A DNA stretch of 64,000 bases from contig CAXBFG010000005.1 in assembly GCA_963975155.1 (NCBI GenBank), positions 1 to 64,000 of the forward strand, read 5' to 3'. Positions 25,329 through 34,051 of the stretch are shown here, one piece after another (the stretch's first letter is position 1; each line of letters starts with the position of its first letter). The stretch is from UBA5109 sp963975155 (GTDB taxonomy: Bacteria; Pseudomonadota; Gammaproteobacteria; Pseudomonadales; Pseudohongiellaceae). A model generated the notes under the pieces. The model had not been told where the DNA came from. It searched no databases and saw nothing but the letters and a program-made list of their open reading frames with translations. The position numbers and the translations under genes were made by a program.

Positions 25329-26822
25329 TTATTCCATTTTCATCAGATGGGTCGGCACGCCAAGATCTGGAACCGGTCCCGTAAAATCTTCCGGCGCTAC
25401 CCATAATTGCCCCATCATGCCGGCTTCAGCGTGATCAAGTATATGGCAGTGATACATCCACATACCGGGTCTGCCTTCAAAATTAACGGCAATGCGTACG
25501 GTTTCACCGACAGGTACATCCACGGTGTCTTTCCATTCCAGCACGCGAGACTCATCCAGAACCTGAAAGAAATAGCCATGCAGGTGGAAGGGGTGGTTAA
25601 AATCAGAATTGTTTATCAAGGTCCAGATATGCGTTTCACCTACTCTGGCTTCCAATGGCATCATGCTCCAGTATGGAACGCCGTTGAATCCCATTTCTAT
25701 GGGTCTGTTATCGCCAACAGGGGCAATAGTCATTTCCAGCTCTTTTTCAATGGCATTTGTGATATCAATAGGCACAATTGTCCGCAACTGTTCAGGAATC
25801 GGTTCTGGCGTCACAGGTTCATCCAGTACTGTCTCAATTTCCATCATTGGAACAGAAGCTCGTCTGTAGACGGTACCGAAACCTCTGTCAAAGGGTAACC
25901 ATCGAAAGGTCTGTGTTGTCCCAGGCTCATGCATAGGGGTAAAGACTATATCTGCCCGCTCGGAAGGTGTAACCACGACGCGGCCAGACTCCCGGGAGCG
26001 TTCTGCCAGACCATTATCGCCGCCTAATATGGTGAAAGTATGGTCTCGCAGTCGAATTGGAATATACCTGGAACGGGAAGCATTGATGATACGCCAGCGC
26101 TGTTGTTTACCCTGTCGTACCTTGAGAGTCGGCCGAACCTTGCCATTCACCAGAACCACAGTACCTTCCTTGCCAAACAAGTCAGTAAAGTTACCGCCTG
26201 CATCTTCAGCAAGGAAGCTTCCGTCATTCACATTGACGCTCATATCAGACATCACCAGAACCAGATCATCCCCAAAGACCTCGGGATCATCAGGATCCTC
26301 AACTACAATGGGGCCATACATACCCCAGCCAACCTGTGCGGCGGAATTAACATGAGGGTGATACCAATAGGTGCCTGCATCGTTTACGGTGAATTCATAT
26401 CTGAATTCACCGCCAGCTTCAATCGGCGGCTGGGTAACACCAGGAACCCCATCCATCTGATTTGGCACCCGCAAACCATGCCAATGTATGGTGGTTGCGT
26501 CTGGTAAGGAGTTTTTAAAATGGATAATGACAGTGTCGCCGACTTTGGCCTTGATCAAGGGGCCAGGCAGGGTTCCGCCATAGGTCCAGACAGGAGTGGT
26601 GAAACCATCAATAATTTCTATATCTACAATCTGAGCCTCGAGGTTTATTTCAAGAATATTCGGATCGGGGTTGATATCTTCGGGAATAGCCAGTGCTAGA
26701 TCATCATCCCAGCCTTCAGGTTGCTCTACATCCAGTGCGGATTGAGGAGCACGACTACAGGCTCCAAGCAACAGGATCACGGATACCAAAAAAACGAACT
26801 TGCTGATTTTCATTATATTCAT
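25329..26822 (-). CDS. Multicopper oxidase, lipoprotein form
   Basis: 497 residues. The lipobox LLGAC predicts envelope anchoring. All four copper-binding segments are present: TIHWHGL, YWYHPHVNSA, NHPFHLHGYFF and MYHCHILDHAEAGMMG, the last holding the type 1 Cys and axial Met. This three-domain laccase-like layout oxidises substrates with reduction of O2 to water. It is divergent from an Rrf2 regulator with a shared palindromic operator, which suggests control by nitrosative or redox stress. CueO-like copper tolerance is another possibility; no Met-rich copper-binding insert is obvious. Confidence 0.92.
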   Translation of the reverse strand: MNIMKISKFVFLVSVILLLGACSRAPQSALDVEQPEGWDDDLALAIPEDINPDPNILEINLEAQIVDIEIIDGFTTPVWTYGGTLPGPLIKAKVGDTVIIHFKNSLPDATTIHWHGLRVPNQMDGVPGVTQPPIEAGGEFRYEFTVNDAGTYWYHPHVNSAAQVGWGMYGPIVVEDPDDPEVFGDDLVLVMSDMSVNVNDGSFLAEDAGGNFTDLFGKEGTVVLVNGKVRPTLKVRQGKQQRWRIINASRSRYIPIRLRDHTFTILGGDNGLAERSRESGRVVVTPSERADIVFTPMHEPGTTQTFRWLPFDRGFGTVYRRASVPMMEIETVLDEPVTPEPIPEQLRTIVPIDITNAIEKELEMTIAPVGDNRPIEMGFNGVPYWSMMPLEARVGETHIWTLINNSDFNHPFHLHGYFFQVLDESRVLEWKDTVDVPVGETVRIAVNFEGRPGMWMYHCHILDHAEAGMMGQLWVAPEDFTGPVPDLGVPTHLMKME

Positions 26823-26859
26823 CTTATGTAAAGTGTATTTTTGGATAAATTACCATAAA

Positions 26860-26878
26860 ATGTATTACGAATACATTA
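26860..26878. promoter_or_regulatory. NsrR-like palindromic operator
   Basis: A perfect inverted repeat AATGTATT-ACG-AATACATT lies between the divergent multicopper oxidase and Rrf2 genes. It fits the core of the gammaproteobacterial NsrR consensus (ATGYATT and AATRCAT half-sites with a 3-base centre). It lies 38 bp from the oxidase start codon and 45 bp from the regulator's, so it could control both. Confidence 0.7.
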
Positions 26879-26923
26879 TATGAAAGTCGTCTTTATTTTA
26901 TTTTTAAAAATGGAAACAGTGAT

Positions 26924-27355
26924 ATGCAATTATCAAGATTTACTGATTTCAGTCTACGAGTATTACTCTATCTTTTGATTAATGATAAGAAACGTGCACG
27001 TTTACAGGATATTGCAGATTTTTACCCTATACCGCTTGAGCATCTACGGAAAGTTGTTCATGCCTTGTCGAAAGCAGGTTACCTGAATACCTTCCGCGGT
27101 AAAAATGGAGGTATCGAACTCGCAATGGATGCTGAAGAAATAAAGATCGGGAATGTTATAAAGCAATTTGAAAGGCAAGATGCATTGATCGATTGTGAAG
27201 GTTTATGTTGCAGGCTTGCAGCAGTGTGCACGCTGAAAAAAGCATTAAAACAAGGTGAAAATGCTCTTTTTGCCACATTAAATACTTTCACGCTGGCTGA
27301 TCTGGTTGCAAGCAAATCGAGCATGATCAGATTGCTGAGTAATCAGGCAGCGTAA
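26924..27355 (+). CDS. nsrR: Rrf2-family regulator, NsrR-like
   Basis: 143 residues, normal length. The N-terminal winged helix (MQLSRFTDFSLRVLLYL, YPIPLEHLRKVVHALSKAGYL, RGKNGGIELA) matches NsrR closely. Cysteines in DCEGLCCRLAAVC fit the Fe-S ligand pattern of NsrR (C-x4/5-C-x5/6-C), with one extra adjacent Cys. NsrR is an NO-sensing [Fe-S] repressor. The matching palindrome 45 bp upstream and the redox enzymes on both sides support this role. Confidence 0.85.
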   Translation: MQLSRFTDFSLRVLLYLLINDKKRARLQDIADFYPIPLEHLRKVVHALSKAGYLNTFRGKNGGIELAMDAEEIKIGNVIKQFERQDALIDCEGLCCRLAAVCTLKKALKQGENALFATLNTFTLADLVASKSSMIRLLSNQAA

Positions 27356-27430
27356 AATTTCCAGCTAATTTAAAACTTTATTCAGAATGACGGGTTTTCA
27401 GGCTGAAAGACCCGTCAGGACTATTAGGGC

Positions 27431-28612
27431 TCAGGAAATTGTCAGAGTCCTGGTGAATTGTGCATAATTTTCCCAACGGGAAATTTTCTCCGGTAATTCT
27501 TCCGGTGTTGCCTGGATCTGACCATTTACATCTATAACCCTGGATACAATGGTATGCTCGCCAGCCGGGGCAGAGTTCCAGGCGAAATTGAAAAGCTTCC
27601 AGGAATACCTGGTGGCGCCGGGTAGAATTTCAGCAGCCTGCCAGGGGCCGTTATCAATTTTCACTTCGACACTGCGAATTGGTGTGCCGTCATTAAGAAC
27701 AAAGCCCATAATATTGTGAGTATTGCCCAGTTTGCTTACGCGAGTGATCGCAGACTTTAATTGAATACGCGTAACCAGTCTTTCTTCCCAGCGCATTTCT
27801 CCGCCAATATCCCTGCGACTTAGCGTGACATAGTCACGAGCCATGTATTTCCCTGCGAAACGTCGATCCTGAACGTGAATCTGTTCCAGCCATTTCACAT
27901 TCGCGACGCCGTACCATCCTGGAACCAATAACCTTACAGGTGCTCCGTGGAATATAGGTAAGGGCTCTCCATTCATTTCATAAGCGATAATAATGTCATC
28001 TTGTAAGGCTTCATCTATATGCAGGGCGCGGGCAAAACTTTGCTCGACATCGGTATCACGGATATTTTCTATTCCACGATCTGCGCCGTAAAAAACAATT
28101 TCTGTTCCATTGCTCTGGATATTCGCGTTGTTCAAAATGTCGCGAAGGCGGCAACCACCCCACAAAGCGTTTCCTATCAGGCCGTGATAGATACCCTGAT
28201 TGTTCCCGCCACACTCAAATGCTGCGGTAATTTCAACCTTGGGCAGGCGACGCAAATCAGCCAGACTCATTGATAGTTCGTTGTCGACCATCCCGGTGAC
28301 CCGGATACGATGGGCATCAGCATTCAGCTGGGGCTGGCCGTAATGTTGAACAACATAAAACTGGTTTTCATTGCTGGAATAGAATTCATTTATATTCTGG
28401 GTGTTCTGGAAAAAAACACCACCGGCAACTTTTGGGGGACCGGAAAACCCAGGTGGCATATCAGTGAATGGCACCAGAACTTCTCCCTGTGCCATAGCAG
28501 TTCGGGATAAAAAGGGCATGCCTGCAGTCATTGCAAAACCACCCATGATGACCCCACCCTTTAACAGCGCTCTTCTATTGTTTTCTTTATTCTCTGAATC
28601 TTGTGCTGACAT
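27431..28612 (-). CDS. Tat-exported sulfite-oxidase-family molybdoenzyme
   Basis: 393 residues. A twin-arginine signal is visible (NRRALLKGGVIMGGFAMTA, ending AMAQG). The molybdenum cofactor domain carries the Cys ligand in AAFECGGNNQG, with PIFHGAPVRLLVPGWYGVANVKWL, a hallmark of sulfite oxidase and SorA/SoxC-type enzymes. A C-terminal Ig-like dimerisation domain follows (GFVLNDGTPIRSVEVKIDNGPW). It is a periplasmic oxidoreductase; the substrate is unknown. No cytochrome subunit is adjacent, so the electron acceptor is not clear. Its location beside nsrR and the multicopper oxidase suggests a shared redox role. Confidence 0.9.
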   Translation of the reverse strand: MSAQDSENKENNRRALLKGGVIMGGFAMTAGMPFLSRTAMAQGEVLVPFTDMPPGFSGPPKVAGGVFFQNTQNINEFYSSNENQFYVVQHYGQPQLNADAHRIRVTGMVDNELSMSLADLRRLPKVEITAAFECGGNNQGIYHGLIGNALWGGCRLRDILNNANIQSNGTEIVFYGADRGIENIRDTDVEQSFARALHIDEALQDDIIIAYEMNGEPLPIFHGAPVRLLVPGWYGVANVKWLEQIHVQDRRFAGKYMARDYVTLSRRDIGGEMRWEERLVTRIQLKSAITRVSKLGNTHNIMGFVLNDGTPIRSVEVKIDNGPWQAAEILPGATRYSWKLFNFAWNSAPAGEHTIVSRVIDVNGQIQATPEELPEKISRWENYAQFTRTLTIS

Positions 28613-28744
28613 GGCCTGCCCCTCTGGATTAGATGATTGGACTGATTATTCTCCCGGCTTTGGGCAAGGTCAAGTTTTCGGTTTTAGGATTTGATCCAGG
28701 CGGATGAGGATATCGTGCGATGGGAGACCGGTATTTATGACATT

Positions 28745-29101
28745 TTACTGTTCTTGCTGATGTTGACATCTAAGACAGAGTTGAGCTTCGGGCCTTACTT
28801 CCAGACGTGAAAAACCGATTTCATCACCACAGAGCCCGCATAGCCCATATTCATCAGTGTCAATTTTTAACAAGGCTCTGTGCAGTAATGTCAGCCTGCG
28901 TTTAGCCTGCTGAAGTGTTGAGTCAGCCATTTGTTGCTGTTGTAAGGCGTCCATGCGAGAGAGTCGTCCTACTTTGCTCTGATCAAGAGCAACCGTATCA
29001 GTACCCGGTTTTGCCAGTACGATTTGCTGCTCAAGTTCTATTACCTTCTGTTGTAAAAGTGTTTTCAGAATCCGAAGCTGTTTGTCACTCAGTGCGTCCA
29101 T
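28745..29101 (-). CDS. TraR/DksA-family C4 zinc finger protein
   Basis: 118 residues. A coiled N-terminal half (LRILKTLLQQKVIELEQQI) is followed by YGLCGLCGDEIGFSRLEVRPEAQLCLRCQ, a four-Cys zinc finger of the DksA/TraR type. It lacks the DksA coiled-coil-tip aspartate motif in the usual form. It may bind RNA polymerase as an accessory DksA-like factor. A genuine dksA is present at 22565-23434. Confidence 0.85.
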   Translation of the reverse strand: MDALSDKQLRILKTLLQQKVIELEQQIVLAKPGTDTVALDQSKVGRLSRMDALQQQQMADSTLQQAKRRLTLLHRALLKIDTDEYGLCGLCGDEIGFSRLEVRPEAQLCLRCQHQQEQ

Positions 29102-29134
29102 ACATAAATCTCTTTTATTGCCCGGCTTAAATGC

Positions 29135-30448
29135 TTAAAGCAGTTCCTTAAAAATATCCAGTTCGGCAATTGATTGCTCTATGCTTTGCATGCGCATTAA
29201 ATAAGCTTCTGAATTACGATTGCCGTAGATGGCTATAAATTCAGCTTCACTGATGCCATCGGGTTGCCCCAGCAAGGGTATATAAGCGCTTTCATCAGGA
29301 ACCTGGGATAAATAAAGCTGTAATTGCTCGGCAGTCTGATTATCACTCATGGAAAGTCTGCCTAATCGTGTACCAATCAGATTGGCAGTGATATCACTAA
29401 AGCTGAAGCCGGAACTGCTTCGACTATCCTGTACTTCCTTGAAGATGGATACAATATTTGCCAGATTGTCATCTGCGTAAGCAGCAATTGCAGCTGAAGC
29501 TATCAGATGGCGCGGCAGGTCATCTCTGTTTTCCAGCGTAATTCTTAGCTGGCGTGGGCTTGTAAATTCGGCAGCAGATGGGCCCAGCAAATCCTGAAGA
29601 TCCAGTTCATCCAGCAAATAACAGCTCAATATTAATAAGATCGCCCTGTTTTCTTCGCGTGGATTGTCTTGGTCGTTCAGAGCAAAACTGAATAAGGGTC
29701 TAAATAAATTATTTAAACTGACTGATCTGTTTGTAGCCGGTATGGATTGAATGGCTTGTAGCAATTGTTCCTGGTAAGTGATCAAACGTGCGGTGGTTTG
29801 GGGGTCTATCAGTAAAAGCCTTGCCTGTTCTCTGATATCGGCAAGATTACCCGATTCCCAGTTAACAGTTAGACCGAGATAATTGTCATCAAACACAAAC
29901 TGAGAAACAGAGGCGAGTACCGAATTAATTAGCTGATAGTCACTGTCTCTGGAGAGCTGAACTTTGCTGTAATCCAACAAGGGGCGAAAAATAAAGTCCG
30001 GAATTTTATAGTCGGCGATTCGAAACTCCTGTAACTGGAAATTTTCAGCAGTCTGTATGAGCTGAGCCTCAAAATTTAAATGACGTCCAAAGATATTCGG
30101 CATTAAAACAACGCCACCTTTAAGAACGGCCCTGCCAGGTGACAACTCGATAAATAGGGTATTATCACTCAGCCAATCTATACCGAAGCCATTAATTTGC
30201 TGTGAAAAATAAACCAGCAGCGCGTTGCTTTCAGCTTCACTGAGAGAGATTTGCTGGGCCTTGGTATTTGCCAGGCGGCGAGGGTCATAGTTGATTAGAA
30301 TTTCCTGGATACTGGCTATTTGCTCCTGATCCAGTTTACTGTTGATGGGGTATCTTGCCTCGTCTTCGAGTACAACAAAGAGGGCGAGCAAAGGCAAACT
30401 GAGCAGGAACAGTAACAGGATGCCGCATGTGTAAGCAAAAAACTTCAT
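29135..30448 (-). CDS. Conserved-looking envelope protein of unknown function
   Basis: 437 residues that I do not recognise. One N-terminal hydrophobic segment (residues about 5-27, GILLLFLLSLPLLALFVVL) suggests a signal anchor with the rest in the periplasm. The body is acidic to neutral and rich in Leu, Ser and Ala, with segments such as LSEAESNALLVYFSQQ and FELSPGRAVLKGG-like beta strands (seen as LFIELSPGRAVLKGGVV). The second half has alpha-helical character. It ends 33 bp before the TraR-like gene on the same strand and may be co-transcribed. No catalytic motif is evident. Confidence 0.7.
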   Translation of the reverse strand: MKFFAYTCGILLLFLLSLPLLALFVVLEDEARYPINSKLDQEQIASIQEILINYDPRRLANTKAQQISLSEAESNALLVYFSQQINGFGIDWLSDNTLFIELSPGRAVLKGGVVLMPNIFGRHLNFEAQLIQTAENFQLQEFRIADYKIPDFIFRPLLDYSKVQLSRDSDYQLINSVLASVSQFVFDDNYLGLTVNWESGNLADIREQARLLLIDPQTTARLITYQEQLLQAIQSIPATNRSVSLNNLFRPLFSFALNDQDNPREENRAILLILSCYLLDELDLQDLLGPSAAEFTSPRQLRITLENRDDLPRHLIASAAIAAYADDNLANIVSIFKEVQDSRSSSGFSFSDITANLIGTRLGRLSMSDNQTAEQLQLYLSQVPDESAYIPLLGQPDGISEAEFIAIYGNRNSEAYLMRMQSIEQSIAELDIFKELL

Positions 30449-30563
30449 AGTAAACAGTATACTTAGCCCTGAATGCTGTGGATAGCCAGCCAGATAAAGT
30501 ATTCATAAATACCATAGTTTTACGTTATTATCCCATCTCAATTTATGCAGGCGGTTTTAAAAA

Positions 30564-31172
30564 ATGATTTATGTCCAGAAATCAGTAAGATTTATTTTCC
30601 TGACGCTTCTCCTGTTCTTGTCAGCATGTGCCAACAATGCTGCACTGGAACTGGAGCGTCAACAGCAAGAGCAGCTTGCCCAAGAAGCTGCGGAACTGGA
30701 AGAATCCAGACGTGCAGAAGCTTTACGAGAGCAGGAGTTAGCCAGACAGCAAGCTGAGCAAGCGCGGGAACGTGAAGCCGAGGCAGAAAGACAATTAGCA
30801 AATGAGATGAGAGCAGCAGCGGCAGCAGAAGCAGCGGCAGCAGAAGCGGCAAGAGAAGCTGAATTAGCAGAAGAACGCCGGCAGGCAGCATTGTTAGCCA
30901 GTCAGCAGGCCCGCATCGAAGAATTACGCGCTCAGGTTGAGGCGATTAATGTTCAGGCACAGGCCATAGAGTCGAGCAATAGTACATTAAATGAAGCATT
31001 GGCAGCGGCAGAAGCTTTAACGGCGGCACTTAGCGAAGAAAATGCAAAATTCGGTGCTGTTGATCCACAAACCGGTTTACTGCCACAGGCACTTGATGTC
31101 GACCGCATCGCAGAATTATCTGCGCAACTTGAGCGTTTACGTGAACAGGCCGCTATTTTGCAGGCCCAATAA
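30564..31172 (+). CDS. Coiled-coil lipoprotein
   Basis: 202 residues. The signal ends in a lipobox LSAC (FIFLTLLLFLSAC). The next ~110 residues are an Ala/Glu/Arg/Gln-rich coiled coil (ALREQELARQQAEQAREREAE in part). A second helical segment holds EELRAQVEAINVQAQAIESS and the tail ends LSAQLERLREQAAILQAQ. Composition resembles the coiled coil of the MORN protein at 9553-11067, but the domains around it differ. Function unknown; possibly an envelope spacer. Confidence 0.75.
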   Translation: MIYVQKSVRFIFLTLLLFLSACANNAALELERQQQEQLAQEAAELEESRRAEALREQELARQQAEQAREREAEAERQLANEMRAAAAAEAAAAEAAREAELAEERRQAALLASQQARIEELRAQVEAINVQAQAIESSNSTLNEALAAAEALTAALSEENAKFGAVDPQTGLLPQALDVDRIAELSAQLERLREQAAILQAQ

Positions 31173-31280
31173 GATACACTTTTTTCAGTCTGCTTAACTT
31201 TGTTTGTGTAGTCCGTTGTGGTAAAGTGCGCGGGCTTTTTTTAACCCAAATTAAAATTCATTCGTACGGAGAAATTCTGG

Positions 31281-33419
31281 ATGACAATTGCAATAATTTT
31301 TATCCTGTCCCTGTTGGGTCTTGCTATTGCTTTCTTTTACATGAAGAAAGTCACAAATATCCCTTTAGACTTAGGGCTTAATCCTGAAGAAAGTGGGCGG
31401 CTGAAAACCATTCATGGTGCTATTGCTGAAGGTGCAATGGCCTTTTTAAAGCAGGAATACAAATACCTGGCCTATTTTATGGTGGGGTTTGCACTGGTCA
31501 TAGCGGTGTTAATTGATGATCAACACACACCAGATGTACGTGAAGGCATCTTTACAGCAATAGCTTTCCTGTTCGGAGCCATAATTTCGATTCTTTCCGG
31601 TTATATCGGTATGAAAGTAGCCACTGCCGGTAATGCCCGTACCACGGTTTCGGCCCGTAACAATATCGCTGATGCTTTTGCTGTCGCCATGAACTCTGGT
31701 GCCGTGATGGGTTTTGCCCTGGTTGGTCTGGCGACCCTGGGCCTCATCGTCATTTATCTGGTAATGAATGCCTTGTTGCCTGATGTTGAAAACAACGTAT
31801 TAATGGAAGTCATCGCGGGTTTTGGACTGGGTGGCTCATCAATTGCGCTTTTTGCTCGCGTGGGCGGAGGCATCTTTACCAAAGCGGCAGATGTTGGAGC
31901 CGATCTGGTAGGTAAGGTTGAGAAAGGTATTCCTGAGGACGATCCGCGTAACCCGGCTGTTATCGCCGATAACGTGGGTGATAATGTTGGTGATGTCGCC
32001 GGGATGGGTGCTGACCTGTTTGGTTCCTGTGCCGAAAGTACTTGTGCAGCACTGGTAATTTCTGCTCTGGCTTTTTCAGCAGATTTGAATGCCATGCTAT
32101 ATCCAATCATGATTACTGCAATCGGTATTCCGGTCAGCCTGGTTACTAAAATGCTGGTTCGTGTGCATAGTGAAGAACAGGTGGCCCCGGCTCTGAAGAA
32201 ATTGTTAATACTGTCCAGTGCCATTATGGCGGTCGTGCTTTACTTTGTGACCATTATTATGATTCCTGATTCTTTCGCTATTAACGGTGAGGTCTATTCG
32301 AATACAGGTGTTTACTGGTGCTTTTTCTCTGGCCTGATTTCCGGTCTTGCTGTAGGTCTGCTCACCGAATATTACACATCAGATCAGTACAAACCGGTTC
32401 AGGACATTGCAAAGTCTTGTGAAACAGGTGCGGCTACCAACATTATTTTTGGTCTGGCACTGGGTTATAAGAGTACCGTATTACCTTACATTGCCATTGC
32501 CATCGCCATATTTGTTTCATGGGAACTTGCCGGTATGTACGGCATTGCCATCGCGTCTTTGGGTATGTTGGGGACTCTTGCAATTGCTTTGACAATTGAT
32601 GCCTATGGCCCGGTTGCAGACAATGCTGGTGGTATTGCTGAAATGGTGGGTCTGGATAAGGAAGTTCGTCGTCGTACTGACATTCTGGATTCGGCAGGTA
32701 ATACCACAGCCGCGATTGGTAAGGGCTTTGCTATTGGGGCGGCGATTCTGACCTCACTGGCCTTGTTCAGTGCCTTCCTGACACATTCTCAAAACCTGAT
32801 GAGAGAATTACCTGAATTTGGTGCGGACTATGATTTATTAGGCGCGATAACCTTGCTCGATCCGCTTGTGTTCGTAAGTTTGTTTTTGGGTGCAGTACTG
32901 CCTTATCTGTTTTCTGCAATGACTATGAAATCAGTTGGTGCAGCTGCATTCGATATGATTGAAGAAGTGCGCCGACAGTTTCGTGAAATTCCTGGCATTA
33001 TGGAAGGTCAGGGACGCCCTCAATATGCTCAGTGTGTTGCTATTTCTACCAAGGCTGCATTGCGCGAAATGATAGCTCCTGGTGTGCTGATTATGGCTAC
33101 GCCGCTGGTAGTTGGCTTCCTCTTCGGGGTTACCTCTGTTGCCGGATTATTGGCAGGTTCACTGGTAACTGGTGGTGTTCTGGCAATTGCCTCTTCCAAC
33201 AGTGGCGGAGCCTGGGACAATGCCAAGAAATACATCGAGGCAGGTAACCTGGGTGGTAAAGGTTCAGAGGAGCATAAAGCTGCTGTGGTTGGTGACACAG
33301 TCGGTGATCCATTGAAAGATACTTCGGGTCCTTCACTGAATATTCTGATCAAGTTGTCAGCTATTCTTAGTCTGGTGTTTGCACCTTTCTTTGTAAACTA
33401 CGGTGGGATTTTGCTGTAA
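31281..33419 (+). CDS. hppA: Membrane-bound ion-translocating pyrophosphatase
   Basis: 712 residues, full length, with about 16 membrane segments. It couples PPi hydrolysis to H+ or Na+ transport across the inner membrane. The substrate site is clear: DVGADLVGKVEKGIPEDDPR and IADNVGDNVGDVAGMGADLF, plus the C-terminal VGDTVGDPLKDTSGPSLN. The segment GNTTAAIGKGFAIG has Ala, not Lys, at the position that separates K+-dependent from K+-independent enzymes, so the K+-dependent type is expected. H+ versus Na+ specificity is not settled here. A strong terminator follows. Confidence 0.97.
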   Translation: MTIAIIFILSLLGLAIAFFYMKKVTNIPLDLGLNPEESGRLKTIHGAIAEGAMAFLKQEYKYLAYFMVGFALVIAVLIDDQHTPDVREGIFTAIAFLFGAIISILSGYIGMKVATAGNARTTVSARNNIADAFAVAMNSGAVMGFALVGLATLGLIVIYLVMNALLPDVENNVLMEVIAGFGLGGSSIALFARVGGGIFTKAADVGADLVGKVEKGIPEDDPRNPAVIADNVGDNVGDVAGMGADLFGSCAESTCAALVISALAFSADLNAMLYPIMITAIGIPVSLVTKMLVRVHSEEQVAPALKKLLILSSAIMAVVLYFVTIIMIPDSFAINGEVYSNTGVYWCFFSGLISGLAVGLLTEYYTSDQYKPVQDIAKSCETGAATNIIFGLALGYKSTVLPYIAIAIAIFVSWELAGMYGIAIASLGMLGTLAIALTIDAYGPVADNAGGIAEMVGLDKEVRRRTDILDSAGNTTAAIGKGFAIGAAILTSLALFSAFLTHSQNLMRELPEFGADYDLLGAITLLDPLVFVSLFLGAVLPYLFSAMTMKSVGAAAFDMIEEVRRQFREIPGIMEGQGRPQYAQCVAISTKAALREMIAPGVLIMATPLVVGFLFGVTSVAGLLAGSLVTGGVLAIASSNSGGAWDNAKKYIEAGNLGGKGSEEHKAAVVGDTVGDPLKDTSGPSLNILIKLSAILSLVFAPFFVNYGGILL

Positions 33420-33438
33420 TTCTTCACCAGTCATAATT

Positions 33439-33467
33439 AAAGGGGACTTTAGGGTCCCCTTTTTTTT
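33439..33467 (+). terminator. Rho-independent terminator after hppA
   Basis: Stem AAAGGGGAC (33439-33447) pairs perfectly with GTCCCCTTT (33454-33462), loop of six, followed by a T run. Confidence 0.93.
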
Positions 33468-33633
33468 GGCCCAGGAACAGGATAACTATTAATTCTTCAG
33501 ACTTGTTCTGCTGCAAATATTTTACGGTGTTATGCAAATCACTACTGCAATGCACCGAATTTCGGGTAAGGACTTAACTTGCAGTGTCTAGTGACATAGA
33601 AACCGCCTCTTCTGTCTTGTTCACCCTTCGATC

Positions 33634-33720
33634 TTTCCTTCCTGTTTTTCCGGCGCTGCGGAACTCGTCGCTATGCGACTCAGACAGTCCTCGCGCTGAA
33701 TCGGAAAAACACTCAGGAAA
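33634..33720. repeat. Intergenic inverted-repeat element A (87 bp)
   Basis: The ends TTTCCTTCCTGTTTTTCCG (33634-33652) and CGGAAAAACACTCAGGAAA (33702-33720) are inverted copies, 16 of 19 positions paired. An inner hairpin GTCGC-TAT-GCGAC is present (near 33667-33679). It lies in the 630-bp gene-free stretch between hppA and mrp. The form suggests a REP/MITE-like dispersed palindrome. Confidence 0.65.
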
Positions 33721-33800
33721 ACTACATCTCAATGGGTTCACATGACAGGAAGAGCGGCTTCAGTAGGAATGTCGCCTTTTCCAAGAATGTTAAATGCACA

Positions 33801-33919
33801 GTCATTGTGGTGAGCAATCCAGTCGGCGACCGTCTGACGACAGGGATGTCGTCAGCCGAGCCTGTACATGGACGTACGCTTTTTGGCGTGTCGACGAAAG
33901 GATTGCTCACCATCATGAC
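33801..33919. repeat. Intergenic inverted-repeat element B (119 bp, MITE-like)
   Basis: Arms at 33801-33820 and 33900-33919 pair at 18 of 20 positions, with a perfect 13-bp core TGGTGAGCAATCC / GGATTGCTCACCA. Inside, CTGACGACA-GGGA-TGTCGTCAG (33834-33855) is a perfect 9-bp hairpin, and GTACATGGACGTAC is a further small dyad. No transposase is encoded. An ORF of 82 codons crossing it (33732-33980) has no protein-like features. This fits a miniature mobile or palindromic repeat element. Confidence 0.7.
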
Positions 33920-34051
33920 TGAACATAAGGCAAAGAATATTAAACTTAGCCCTTGCCCGAAATTCGCAGAAAAGGGCTAAAGGGCAGGAAATAACTTGGC
34001 GTTCGCCTGTTATACTACGCAACCGATACATAGCAACATATAAAGGCAACT

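Noticed and set aside
33732..33980. 82-codon plus-strand ORF in the hppA-mrp gap
   Set aside because: It crosses the inverted-repeat element and has no protein-like features.
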